From Pirellulaceae bacterium (GTDB taxonomy: Bacteria; Planctomycetota; Planctomycetia; Pirellulales; Pirellulaceae): a stretch of 64,000 nt of DNA. Positions 53,664-62,814 of the stretch are shown one piece after another (within the stretch, counting starts at the first letter, position 1; each line of letters starts with the position of its first letter). The DNA lies in the NCBI GenBank assembly GCA_019636385.1, contig JAHBXT010000003.1, forward strand, positions 62,001 to 126,000. The letters are read 5' to 3'. The notes beneath the pieces are model-generated. The model was not told the DNA's origin, did no database searches, and saw only the letters and a list, made by a program, of their open reading frames with translations. The position numbers and the translations under genes were made by a program.

Positions 53664-56600
53664 ATGCTGCGCACCTTGGGATCGCTATTGCTTTTGGCAA
53701 TTTGGAATTGCCAAAATTCTTCGGCAATTGCTCAACCTAAACTGCTAACTGCGATGCTGACGGAAACTGGGGATGCCATTCAGGTTTATAGACAGGGAGA
53801 CTCCGAGCCGGTTGTAACCCAAGTAGCCAGGGAATCTTTTCGTCCCTTTTTGCATCCGATTGTCGCACCCGATGGGCAGGGACTGATGACTGAGTCCAGC
53901 CCGACGCATCACCCACATCAAACGGGTATTTTCTGGGGGCCAACGCGCGTCAATGGCCGCGATTACTTTCATCATCCAGGCGAGGGCTATTGGAGACGAG
54001 TCTCCAGCAGCGTGCTTAAGGCCCAGGCGCTTGGTCCAGGCGACAGCGTGCAGTGGCAGACGGTCTACGATCTGCTGGATGCAGAAGGCCAGCCCGTGAT
54101 GCGGCAGTCGCAGATTTGGACGATGCGTGACGAGGACGCGCGTTACATCCTGGATTTGCAATGGACAGGCACTGCGCTAACCGACGTAACGATCGGCAAA
54201 TACGAGTATGGGGGACTATTTGTTCGCATGCCGTGGACTCCACAGACCGCTGGGCAAGTCATGAACAATGCACGGCACAGCGGCCTGCGTGCCGAGGGGC
54301 AGCGATCGGTGTGGTTGGATGTGGGCCTGCAACTTGCCGGCCGTACCGACATGGCTCACTTCGCTATCTTCGATCATCCGCAAAACTTTAGCTATCCGCA
54401 GGCCTGGCGCGTCGATAGCCAATTCGGTGTGGGACCGGTGCCCACACGTCAAGGCGATTGGTCCATTGCTGGCGGGCAGCAAGAGACGATTCGTCACCGC
54501 TTGGTGGCGTATACCGGCCACATGAGCAACGCTGAACTGATGCAACTCTGGTCGGCTTATTCGGGCATTGGCGGCGACTGGGTCGAATGGCAGCTGGCTC
54601 AAGAGGCAGGACTCAAGTCAGAATTCTTGACCGCCGAGCAGACTGTGGCCGGCATGACTGTTCAAGAAGGTTATCGGGCCAATGTGTTTGCCTCTGAACC
54701 GATGATTTCGCAACCCATGGCCTTCTGTTGGGATGCTCAGGGGCGACTATGGGTCGCCGAGAATCGCGACTATGAAACGCGGCAGAGCGGATTTTCAGCC
54801 GACGGCTCCAGTCGCATATTGATTCTGGAAGACACTGATGGCGATGGGCAAGCCGACAAGAGCAAAGTTTTCTTAGAGGGCATTCCGTTTCCAGCAGCAA
54901 TCGCTGTGGGGATGGGCGGCTTGTGGTTGGGTGCGCCACCCAATCTGCTGTTTGTACCCGACAGTGACGGCGATGATGTTGCCGACCGCCAGGCCATCGA
55001 AGTGCGGTTGACGGGCTGGGGCATTCTGGATCGCCATGAAACTCTCAATAGCTTGCATTGGGGCCCCGACGGTTGGCTTTACGGTCTTCAGGGCTTTGCT
55101 ACGCCCTCGCGAGTGGGCAAGCCTCACGGGAATGGAAGATTGTACCAGCATAACGACCCGTTTCCGGAAGAGGTGCAGTTGGACGGACCCGCAGTCGACA
55201 TCAACGGCGGCGTGTGGCGATACCATCCTTTCAAGCAGCGGTTTGAAGTGGTCGCTCATGGGTTTAGTAACCCATGGGGAATTGACTACGATGAACATGG
55301 ACAACTGTTCATCACTGCCTGCGTGATACCGCATTTGTGGCATGTCATTCCCGGTGGTATCTATCACCGTCAAGGGGGCAGGCATTTCAATCCATACGTT
55401 TACGACGACATTAAGACCATCGCGCAGCATCGACATCGTTCGGCGCATGGCGGCGCGCGAGTCTATCAATCCGATGCATTTGCTGAAAAGTATCGTGGCC
55501 GCGTGTTCATGGCTAACATTCATGAACATGCGATACTAACAGATATTGTCCACCCTTCAGGCAGCGGTTTCGTGGCTGAACACGGCGACGATTTTGGACT
55601 GGCCAATAACGAACAGTGGATCGGATTCAGCGTCGAAGTTGGGCCCGATGGGTCAGTGTTTGTCCTGGATTGGCACGATGCTGATATTTGCGGCAAGCAA
55701 GTTCTGACCAAAGACACCGGTCGCATTTATCGATATTCAGCAATCAACAGTCAGGCGGCTGCTTTCCCCAACCGCTCGGCCAACTTGAATCTGTTGGACG
55801 ACGCTGCGCTGGCTCAGTTGCAAAGTGTGCCCAGCGCCTGGCACGCTAATCACGCGCGCACCATCCTACAACACCGCGCGCACACTCGCGTACTGTCGCC
55901 AGAGTCTTTAGACATGCTGCGCGAACAATTGCGCACTTCGCCGACGGCAGCGATGCGCTTGCGCGCCCTGTGGACTCTGCATGTGTGCGGAGCCATGCAT
56001 GCTGATTCTTTGACTGCGTTACTAAACAATGACCAGCCTTACGTGCGCGGCTGGGCAATTCAACTACTGTGCGAAGACTTTGCACCGCCCGCAGGCGCGC
56101 AGCAGGCGATGTTGGCTCTGGCTCAACAGGATGAGTCGGCTGTGGTGCGGTTGTTTCTGGCTGCAGCTGCCCAGCGGGTTGACACCGAATTGCGTTGGCA
56201 GTTGATTGAACGTTTAGCACTGCGCGGCGAAGACCGAGCCGATCACAATATCCCAAAGATGCTGTGGTTCGCATTGGAACCGCTCATCCAGCAGAACGAG
56301 AGTCGTGCGCTGACGCTTGCACAGCAGTCACAGTTGAGTTTAATTTCCCGCTTCGTCGCACGGCGACTGGGCGATGCCCAGCGGCTCGATCCGCTGCTGG
56401 CGCAAATATCGGACTCAGATGGCGAGGCTCAAGTGCACATGTTGCTGGGTGTCCGCGATTCAACCGATGGGCGATTCGATATTCAGGCCCCGGCGGCTTG
56501 GGCGACTGTCGCCAGCAAATTAAAGTCCCGGGGAGGGCAGGCAGCCTTGCTGGCCGATCAGCTTGCACAGCGCTTCGGGGACTCACAGGCGGCCACTGAA

Positions 56601-57488
56601 ATGCTGCAAACACTTCAAGACGCCAGTGCCCCAGTTGCTGATCGCCAACAGGCCTTGCAGCAACTGGCCGGCCGGCAACATCCAGAACTGAGAGCCAAGT
56701 TAGTCCAACTACTTGATATCCCTGAGCTGCACCGTGAAGCTATCCGAGCCATCGGCGCGTTTGACGATCCGGAACTGGCACGACAACTGCTTCGGCGCTA
56801 TGCGGAGTTGCCTGACGCAGACAAGATTGAAGCGATTTATGCTTTGTCAACTCGCTCACGATATGGCGGAATGTTGACCGATGCCATTGCTCATGGCACT
56901 GTCCCCAAACGCGACGTACCCGCTCATGTGGCCAGACTGCTGCGGCGCATCGTGGGCAACCGCTTTGTTGATGTTTGGGGTGCAGTCGATCAACTGGATG
57001 CCAATCAAGAGGCTGTGTTTGCAAAGTATCGCGAATTGCTTACTCCAGCAAGTCTGCAATCAGCCAATCTGGATGCCGGTCGCCAGCTCTTTCGCCGTGC
57101 CTGCGCTACCTGCCATCAACTGCATGGTGACGGTGGTCAGGTCGGACCGGAAATCACCGGTGCCAATCGTGGCAATTTAGAATACCTGCTCAGCAACATC
57201 CTGACGCCCAGCGCCATCATCCAAGATGACTATCGCATGCACATTGTGTTGACCGATGATGGACGCATCCATTCTGGCATCCCCAGCGATGAGGATGATC
57301 GAGTTTTGCGGTTGCGCGTTGCCGACAGGGAGCTGCCAGTGGTCATTCCAAAGTCCAGCATTCAGTCACGCGAAATCGCTGCAGTTTCGATGATGCCCGA
57401 AGGCATCTTGAATAGCCTGTCAGATCAAGAGGTCATCGATCTGTTGGGCTATCTGCAAAGCGGCCCCACGCCAGCGGCAGCAGACTAA
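53664..57488 (+). CDS. DUF6807 / PVC membrane-bound dehydrogenase / HEAT / cytochrome c fusion
   Basis: A 1274-residue exported protein with at least four parts. After a signal peptide (residues ~1-23), residues ~25-310 form a DUF6807 (PmoA-like) domain: FRPFLHPIVAPDGQGLMTES, SPTHHPHQTGIFWGPTRVNG and YEYGGLFVRMPW. Residues ~330-700 form the PVC-type putative membrane-bound dehydrogenase domain: YRANVFASEPMISQPMAF, CWDAQGRLWVAENRDYE, DTDGDGQADKSKVF and RHETLNSLHWGPDGWLYG. Residues ~720-1110 are helical HEAT-like repeats. The C-terminus has a haem site CATCH at 1147-1151, then the C-terminal cytochrome c segment ending in LGYLQSGP. An oxidoreductase acting on a sugar, with the haem passing electrons, is inferred. 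DUF6807 and the dehydrogenase usually occur as separate proteins. Confidence 0.85.
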   Translation: MLRTLGSLLLLAIWNCQNSSAIAQPKLLTAMLTETGDAIQVYRQGDSEPVVTQVARESFRPFLHPIVAPDGQGLMTESSPTHHPHQTGIFWGPTRVNGRDYFHHPGEGYWRRVSSSVLKAQALGPGDSVQWQTVYDLLDAEGQPVMRQSQIWTMRDEDARYILDLQWTGTALTDVTIGKYEYGGLFVRMPWTPQTAGQVMNNARHSGLRAEGQRSVWLDVGLQLAGRTDMAHFAIFDHPQNFSYPQAWRVDSQFGVGPVPTRQGDWSIAGGQQETIRHRLVAYTGHMSNAELMQLWSAYSGIGGDWVEWQLAQEAGLKSEFLTAEQTVAGMTVQEGYRANVFASEPMISQPMAFCWDAQGRLWVAENRDYETRQSGFSADGSSRILILEDTDGDGQADKSKVFLEGIPFPAAIAVGMGGLWLGAPPNLLFVPDSDGDDVADRQAIEVRLTGWGILDRHETLNSLHWGPDGWLYGLQGFATPSRVGKPHGNGRLYQHNDPFPEEVQLDGPAVDINGGVWRYHPFKQRFEVVAHGFSNPWGIDYDEHGQLFITACVIPHLWHVIPGGIYHRQGGRHFNPYVYDDIKTIAQHRHRSAHGGARVYQSDAFAEKYRGRVFMANIHEHAILTDIVHPSGSGFVAEHGDDFGLANNEQWIGFSVEVGPDGSVFVLDWHDADICGKQVLTKDTGRIYRYSAINSQAAAFPNRSANLNLLDDAALAQLQSVPSAWHANHARTILQHRAHTRVLSPESLDMLREQLRTSPTAAMRLRALWTLHVCGAMHADSLTALLNNDQPYVRGWAIQLLCEDFAPPAGAQQAMLALAQQDESAVVRLFLAAAAQRVDTELRWQLIERLALRGEDRADHNIPKMLWFALEPLIQQNESRALTLAQQSQLSLISRFVARRLGDAQRLDPLLAQISDSDGEAQVHMLLGVRDSTDGRFDIQAPAAWATVASKLKSRGGQAALLADQLAQRFGDSQAATEMLQTLQDASAPVADRQQALQQLAGRQHPELRAKLVQLLDIPELHREAIRAIGAFDDPELARQLLRRYAELPDADKIEAIYALSTRSRYGGMLTDAIAHGTVPKRDVPAHVARLLRRIVGNRFVDVWGAVDQLDANQEAVFAKYRELLTPASLQSANLDAGRQLFRRACATCHQLHGDGGQVGPEITGANRGNLEYLLSNILTPSAIIQDDYRMHIVLTDDGRIHSGIPSDEDDRVLRLRVADRELPVVIPKSSIQSREIAAVSMMPEGILNSLSDQEVIDLLGYLQSGPTPAAAD

Positions 57489-57515
57489 TGGTTATCGTCG
57501 AAGCCAGGCGCTCGC

Positions 57516-58829
57516 TCAGCGCAATCCCGGCATTGGCGGAAGTTCAACCGGTTGCTGTTGGCTGGCTGGTCCGACGGTCGCTTGGCTGGCCTGCGACTGG
57601 GCTGTACTAGCTGGCATAACCCGCGACTGATTTTCCGCGGCAGCGGTTACCATTGAAGATCCAGAGGCTCGTGGAGCCCAGACGGTTTTCAATCCGCCGC
57701 GCGTGGCTACGAAGATTTCTTTGCGAGCCACAATTTGGCGACCGTTTTCAAATGTGTAGGTTATGTGCACCAGGACTCTATCCGATTTGGGGTTCGGCCC
57801 GTTCCATGGCAAGGTCAAGTGCACACCTTGCTGGCTTCCAAGTGGCTGAATCTTACTAGCAATTTCGGACTGGGTGTAGCGCCAGCTACTGATCTTGGCA
57901 CTGTCGTCGCTTCGCGCCGGATCGAAGACTTCTACGACCAGTGCGGCGGCCTCAGGCACAACCTGTCCCTGTTGATTTTTGGGCTGCAGCACGAGGTATA
58001 GTCCGTCATCGTTATCATCGTCATCCAAATTAATTGAGCGCGACATACTGGGATGAAAGGCAACCTCGACAATCCGTTTGTCGGTAATCAACTGTGTAGC
58101 TGGCCGAATGCTGGCGACGTTACTGGATGGCCCAGTAGACGCCAATTGGGTCGGCAATTCAATTTGCGATAGACTCATCTCCAAGTCATTTTCTGGCGGA
58201 ACATTCGAATCCACAACAGATCGGCGCGGCGGCATAGCAGCCCCCGTGGTAATCGTTGGTACGTTCAAGTCGGTACTGCTGAAATCTTCCGAATCGTCAA
58301 AGTTGGGCAGTTGATTGGGTGGTACCGTTTGATTTTGGGGTCCCGGCTGCAACGACTCGGGTGGTGGCCGTGGATTGCGCAGCTGAGAGCCAGCCGGTGG
58401 ATCGACGATGATCGACGATGGACTCTCGGAGAGAGGTGGAGAGGACCTTAGCTGTTCCTCTTTGCCTGGAGGTGATGGAGCTTGCTTGATCTCGGGAGCT
58501 GCAGATTTGGATTGCGGCGCAGGCAACGATTCGCGCGGCAAGAAATCCAGCGACTTCGGCGGAGCTGGGACATTTCGCGTGTTTCCCTGGCTCGAACTGC
58601 CTGGTGGACTGGAGGAGCTTTGCAAGGCGGCGTTGTGCCGCCGTAGAGACTCCAACTCTTGCTCCAGCAGGCGATATTCGTGATCGTACTCGTAGAGCTG
58701 GTCTTCCAGGTCGCGAATCTCGCCGGCCATCGAATCGACATAAAGATCGGTGTAACCTCGTCGCTGGCAGCCAACAGCGGAAGCGCAGACCAATAGTCCC
58801 AGCAGGATGTGGCCAGTGTAGCAGGTCAA
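57516..58829 (-). CDS. Putative lipoprotein with coiled coil and Pro-rich region
   Basis: A 437-residue protein. The N-terminus LLGLLVCASAVGC is a lipoprotein signal with Cys21 in the lipobox. Residues ~30-70 are a coiled coil (GEIRDLEDQLYEYDHEYRLL). Residues ~70-210 are Pro/Ser-rich and disordered. The C-terminal part holds a beta-rich domain with PSMSRSINLDDDDNDDGLYL, a run of acidic residues, and KSDRVLVHITYTFENGRQIV. I do not recognise a family. The start is TTG at 58829, since no ATG precedes the lipobox in frame. It is convergent with the 1274-residue gene (27-nt gap). Confidence 0.65.
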   Translation of the reverse strand: MTCYTGHILLGLLVCASAVGCQRRGYTDLYVDSMAGEIRDLEDQLYEYDHEYRLLEQELESLRRHNAALQSSSSPPGSSSQGNTRNVPAPPKSLDFLPRESLPAPQSKSAAPEIKQAPSPPGKEEQLRSSPPLSESPSSIIVDPPAGSQLRNPRPPPESLQPGPQNQTVPPNQLPNFDDSEDFSSTDLNVPTITTGAAMPPRRSVVDSNVPPENDLEMSLSQIELPTQLASTGPSSNVASIRPATQLITDKRIVEVAFHPSMSRSINLDDDDNDDGLYLVLQPKNQQGQVVPEAAALVVEVFDPARSDDSAKISSWRYTQSEIASKIQPLGSQQGVHLTLPWNGPNPKSDRVLVHITYTFENGRQIVARKEIFVATRGGLKTVWAPRASGSSMVTAAAENQSRVMPASTAQSQASQATVGPASQQQPVELPPMPGLR

Positions 58830-59230
58830 ATTTGGCGAGTGAGCCGACAGGGCTGCGTCTCCCGTTCTGGAATGTCGGACTGTCAGGCGAGCGACATATA
58901 TTTAACTACCGTCGCCAGCGCGGTGAGCGAACTGGGGTTCCGCCCTCAGGTAACGGTGGCTGTTGGTTTATTCCTTTGGGCCGCTGGCCAAAGTCCACTT
59001 CAAGTGCACCTTCAGCCAGCGATGGTGTGGCGCACCTATAATTGAACCGGAAGTACCTGATGGGGACTAACAACGTCAAGGCCCAAACAATGATTGCCCC
59101 TGCAAGTTCACATTTTTCGGCACTTTTCTAGTAGCTAATTCGTAGTTTCGCCATTGCTAGCGATGGCACGACAAGAAATAATCGCAGCCTCGCCATAGAC
59201 TGAAAACTCACATAAACAAGGTATATTGAG
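58830..59230. other. Divergent intergenic region
   Basis: 401 bases between the lipoprotein and the PQQ-propeller gene. A 57-codon plus-strand frame (58872-59045) exists but has no family similarity. AAGG lies 9 nt before the ATG at 59231. No strong promoter or hairpin was recognised. Confidence 0.4.
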
Positions 59231-60523
59231 ATGCTACGATCCTGGAGCGTACTGTTGGTTGTCGCCACATTGTCGTTGCCCTGCGCACTTAGCCAACACG
59301 GGCTAGGGCAAACTGCGATCACGTCGTTTCCGAAGCTAAACGCCCAACGCGATTGGCCCTGGTGGCGTGGAGTAACGCGAGACGGACATGCCAGTCAACA
59401 AGTGGTGCCCGCTGAATTGGATGAAACCAAGAATCTAGATTGGTCGCAACCGATTCCTGGTCGCGGACATGGATCGCCGATTGTGGTAGATGATCGCATC
59501 TTCATGTTGACCGCCGATGAACAACTGCAGATTCAGTATGCCATTGCTGTGGATCGACAGACTGGCAAACAACTATGGCAGATAGAACTCAACCGCAGCG
59601 GATTTCCAGACAAGAACCATGCCAAGAACACCGAAGCCACGCCAACACTTGCCTCAGACGGTAATAGCTTATTTGCCACGTTGTATCATCACGATGCCGT
59701 GTGGCTTACGGCGCTTACGCTCAATGGTGAACAGGTCTGGAAAAAGGAATTGGGGCGATATAGTCCACGCATGTATCAATATGGTTACGCTGCGTCACCG
59801 GTGCTGTACGGCGAGTATGTGATAGTGTCTTACGAGTACGATGGACCTTCCGCCTTGGTGGCCTTGCGGCGAGACAATGGCCAGGAAGTCTGGCGGACGA
59901 CGCGCGGCAGCATGATTACCTTTTCGTCACCCGTCGTTACGTCGCATGGCGGCCAGGATTATCTGCTCATAAGCGGTGCCAATAACGTGACCGCCTACGA
60001 CCCCGCCACCGGTGAAAAGCTGTGGTCCACTCAGGGCACTGCGTTGGCGACGTGTGGCACGATGGTCTGGGACCAAGGCATAGCCATCGCTAGCGGTGGC
60101 TTTCCTGGCTCTGAGACAATCGCTCTGGACATGGCCACAGGCACGCCGCTCTGGCGCAATCGGGTCAAGGCCTACGAGCAATCGCTGATCGCCGCCGATG
60201 GCTATGTTTACAACTATGCTGACGGCGGAGTGTTGTACTGCTGGGATGCCAAGACCGGGACTGAAATGTGGAAACAACGACTGACGGATCGTATCAGTGC
60301 TTCAGGAGTCCTGGTCGGTGATCGCATCTACTGGGCCAGTGAAGACGGCAGCCTGTATGTGTTCAAAGCGACACCCGACAAGTTCATTCAATTGGCCAAG
60401 AATAAGATCGGCGATGAAGCATTTGCCAGCCCAGCTATCTGCGGAGGCCAGATATTCCTGCGCGTTGCCAAACACGAAGGCGATGTGCGACAGGAATATC
60501 TGATGCGTTTCAGCCAACGGTAG
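59231..60523 (+). CDS. Exported PQQ-like beta-propeller protein
   Basis: A 430-residue secreted protein. A signal peptide (RSWSVLLVVATLSLPCALS) precedes DWPWWRGVTRDGHA, the standard start of planctomycete PQQ-like propeller proteins. Repeats contain the PQQ-type tryptophan motif: DRQTGKQLWQIEL, TLNGEQVWKKEL, RRDNGQEVWRTT, DPATGEKLWSTQG, DMATGTPLWRNR and DAKTGTEMWKQR. At least six blades are visible. The catalytic calcium/PQQ residues of real quinoprotein dehydrogenases are not evident, so a BamB-like scaffold or binding role is as likely. It is 7 nt upstream of the glycosidase-hydrolase fusion gene and so probably co-transcribed with it. Confidence 0.88.
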   Translation: MLRSWSVLLVVATLSLPCALSQHGLGQTAITSFPKLNAQRDWPWWRGVTRDGHASQQVVPAELDETKNLDWSQPIPGRGHGSPIVVDDRIFMLTADEQLQIQYAIAVDRQTGKQLWQIELNRSGFPDKNHAKNTEATPTLASDGNSLFATLYHHDAVWLTALTLNGEQVWKKELGRYSPRMYQYGYAASPVLYGEYVIVSYEYDGPSALVALRRDNGQEVWRTTRGSMITFSSPVVTSHGGQDYLLISGANNVTAYDPATGEKLWSTQGTALATCGTMVWDQGIAIASGGFPGSETIALDMATGTPLWRNRVKAYEQSLIAADGYVYNYADGGVLYCWDAKTGTEMWKQRLTDRISASGVLVGDRIYWASEDGSLYVFKATPDKFIQLAKNKIGDEAFASPAICGGQIFLRVAKHEGDVRQEYLMRFSQR

Positions 60524-60530
60524 CAACCCA

Positions 60531-62750
60531 ATGAACCCCATGATTCTGCTGCATTTTGGAGAATTGGTGAGCCGCCAGCGCCTCCTAACAACCGTCGCCA
60601 GATGGCGGACAGTGAGGTTAGGTTGTCTCTTTCTTTTCCAACTCGCCATAGGCGTTATCGCTCAGGCAATCGAACCGTGGGAGCACAATGCCTGGTATTG
60701 GTCCCACCGAGGACAACCGGTTTTGCTCCTCGGGGGGAGCGATGATGATAATCTATTCCAATGGCCCGGCGAAAAACTGACTCGACAACTCGATCGCATC
60801 GTCTCAGCCGGTGGCAATCTGGTGCGCAATACCATGAGTGATCGACGCGACGGCGGCTGGGAGGTCTATCCTTTTGCCCGTCGCAACGATGGCAAATACG
60901 ATTTAACCCAGTGGAATGACGAGTACTGGCAGCGGTTTGATTTTTTCTTGGAACAGACTCAGGCTCGAAACATTTTCGTGCAAATCGAAGTCTGGGATCG
61001 CTTTGACTTCACAGATGCCGGGGGTTCGCAGCACTGGCAACAACATCCTTATAACCCTGTCAATAACATCAACTATAGCCGGCAGCAGACTGGGCTACAC
61101 GAAAGTTATCCCGAGCACCCCGGTGCCAACAAGCAGCCGTTCTTCTATTCGACCCCGGCCCAACGTAGCATCCAGCCGCTGCTAGCATTCCAAGAGGCGT
61201 TTGTCCACCGAATGCTGGATAGTTCGCTGAAGTTCGATCACGTGCTGTACTGCATCGACAACGAAACGCAAGCCGAACCTCAGTGGGCGCTGCACTGGGC
61301 GCGCTTAATCAGGCAGCGAGCTGACCAGGCGGAAAAGCTGGTTTGCATCACCGAAATGTGGGACGATTGGAACTTGGCGGCCGAGCGTCACCAACAGACA
61401 TTCGACCACCCCGAGCAATATGATTTCGTGGACATCAGCCAAAACAATCATCAGCGTGGGCAACAGCACTGGGACGGGTTGGCGTATGTTCGGCAGTATC
61501 TGGAAAAATTTCCGCGTCCCATGAATTCCATTAAGGTGTATGGTGCCGATGGCAATAAATTCAACGACTCAGATCAAGATGCCATCGAGCGATTCTGGCG
61601 CAATCTTTTGGGCGGAGCAGCCGCCATTCGCTTTCATCGGCCCGATTCTGGTCTAGGAATCAACGACCGTGCGATAGCATGCCTACGAGCCGCCGGCCGG
61701 GTGCAGGCTAGTGTACCGATGTGGAATCTGCGACCCGCCACAGAGCGATTGGCTCAGTGCGATCCAAACGAGTGTTACGCAGCTGCTACTGAAAACGATT
61801 CGACAGTCGTTTTGTATTTTCCGATATCCGCGTCACCTCGATCTGTTAGCTGGCCCGATCCAATCGATCAGCCTGAGCCCTCGCAATGGCAGATTCTGTG
61901 GATCGATATCGAGTCTGGTCAACCTGTAGCTACCAAGCAACAAACAGGCACCGACATTCAGCCGCCGGCCAACCTCGGAAATGTAGTCGCTGTGATGACC
62001 CGCATTAGCGAGACGATGTTGGATGGCAGCCTATTTCAGATTGGCCAATATCGTGCGTTTACTTACTTACCGTCGCCACAGCGGCGCAGCGTACCGCAGC
62101 CTTGGGTTATGTACGCGCCGACAATCATGCCCAACTACCCTGATGAACACGAGCGTTGGATGCACCAACAGTTCCTGGAGGCCGGTATCGCCGTAGCCGG
62201 TATCGACGTTGGTGAAGCGTTTGGAAGTCCGACCTGCATGGCAGCCTTGGACGCTTTGTACGAACATCTCGTCCAGCATGCCGACTTTTCGCACCGACCG
62301 GTACTACTGGGCCGGAGTCGGGGTGGATTGTGGGTCAGCCGCTGGGCCGCTGAGCATCCACAGCGGGTGTCTGGAGTGGCTGGCATCTACCCGGTCTTCG
62401 ATCTCCGTAGCTATCCAGGCTTGCATCAAGCGGCCGCAGCCTATGGGCTGACGCCGCCAGAGCTACAAGACAAACTGGTAGAATACAATCCAATCTCCCA
62501 TGTTCACAAAATGGCCGCAGCTGCAGTTCCGGTCTACTTAGTTCATGGTGCCATCGATCATGTCGTGCCGCTGGAGCCGAACTCATTGGCGGTGCAAGAA
62601 CTGTATCAACAGGCCGGGCAGGCTCAGGCAATCCAGTTGGAGGTTATTCAAGACCAAGGTCACAATTACTGGCCTGGGTTCTTTCGTTGCCAAGGTTTAG
62701 TTGACTTTGTAGTCGAACGCGCTGGCAGCCAAGTGCCATCACCGGAATGA
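60531..62750 (+). CDS. Glycosidase-like domain fused to an alpha/beta hydrolase
   Basis: A 739-residue exported protein. After a basic n-region and signal sequence (VRLGCLFLFQLAIGVIAQA), residues ~40-400 look like a clan GH-A TIM barrel. GGNLVRNTMSDRRDGGW, FFLEQTQARNIFVQIEVWDR and YCIDNETQAEPQWALHWARL carry the Asn244-Glu245 acid/base pair typical of the clan. A beta-rich part (~410-510) follows. Residues ~525-735 are an alpha/beta hydrolase with all three triad residues: Ser596 in LGRSRGGLW, Asp676 in HGAIDHVVP and His711 in DQGHNYW. The fusion suggests joint hydrolysis of a glycoside and an ester (for example acetyl or feruloyl) on one polysaccharide. The second catalytic Glu of the barrel was not identified. 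Confidence 0.8.
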   Translation: MNPMILLHFGELVSRQRLLTTVARWRTVRLGCLFLFQLAIGVIAQAIEPWEHNAWYWSHRGQPVLLLGGSDDDNLFQWPGEKLTRQLDRIVSAGGNLVRNTMSDRRDGGWEVYPFARRNDGKYDLTQWNDEYWQRFDFFLEQTQARNIFVQIEVWDRFDFTDAGGSQHWQQHPYNPVNNINYSRQQTGLHESYPEHPGANKQPFFYSTPAQRSIQPLLAFQEAFVHRMLDSSLKFDHVLYCIDNETQAEPQWALHWARLIRQRADQAEKLVCITEMWDDWNLAAERHQQTFDHPEQYDFVDISQNNHQRGQQHWDGLAYVRQYLEKFPRPMNSIKVYGADGNKFNDSDQDAIERFWRNLLGGAAAIRFHRPDSGLGINDRAIACLRAAGRVQASVPMWNLRPATERLAQCDPNECYAAATENDSTVVLYFPISASPRSVSWPDPIDQPEPSQWQILWIDIESGQPVATKQQTGTDIQPPANLGNVVAVMTRISETMLDGSLFQIGQYRAFTYLPSPQRRSVPQPWVMYAPTIMPNYPDEHERWMHQQFLEAGIAVAGIDVGEAFGSPTCMAALDALYEHLVQHADFSHRPVLLGRSRGGLWVSRWAAEHPQRVSGVAGIYPVFDLRSYPGLHQAAAAYGLTPPELQDKLVEYNPISHVHKMAAAAVPVYLVHGAIDHVVPLEPNSLAVQELYQQAGQAQAIQLEVIQDQGHNYWPGFFRCQGLVDFVVERAGSQVPSPE

Positions 62751-62814
62751 AATTCACGTAAGAGCTTTGGGTATTTCTGGCGAACGATCGACTTGTTGTA
62801 GGTGAGACATCACA

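Noticed and set aside
58872..59045. 57-codon frame with a hydrophobic middle, between the lipoprotein and PQQ genes
   Set aside because: No ribosome binding site, no recognisable family and no neighbour on the same strand to support it.
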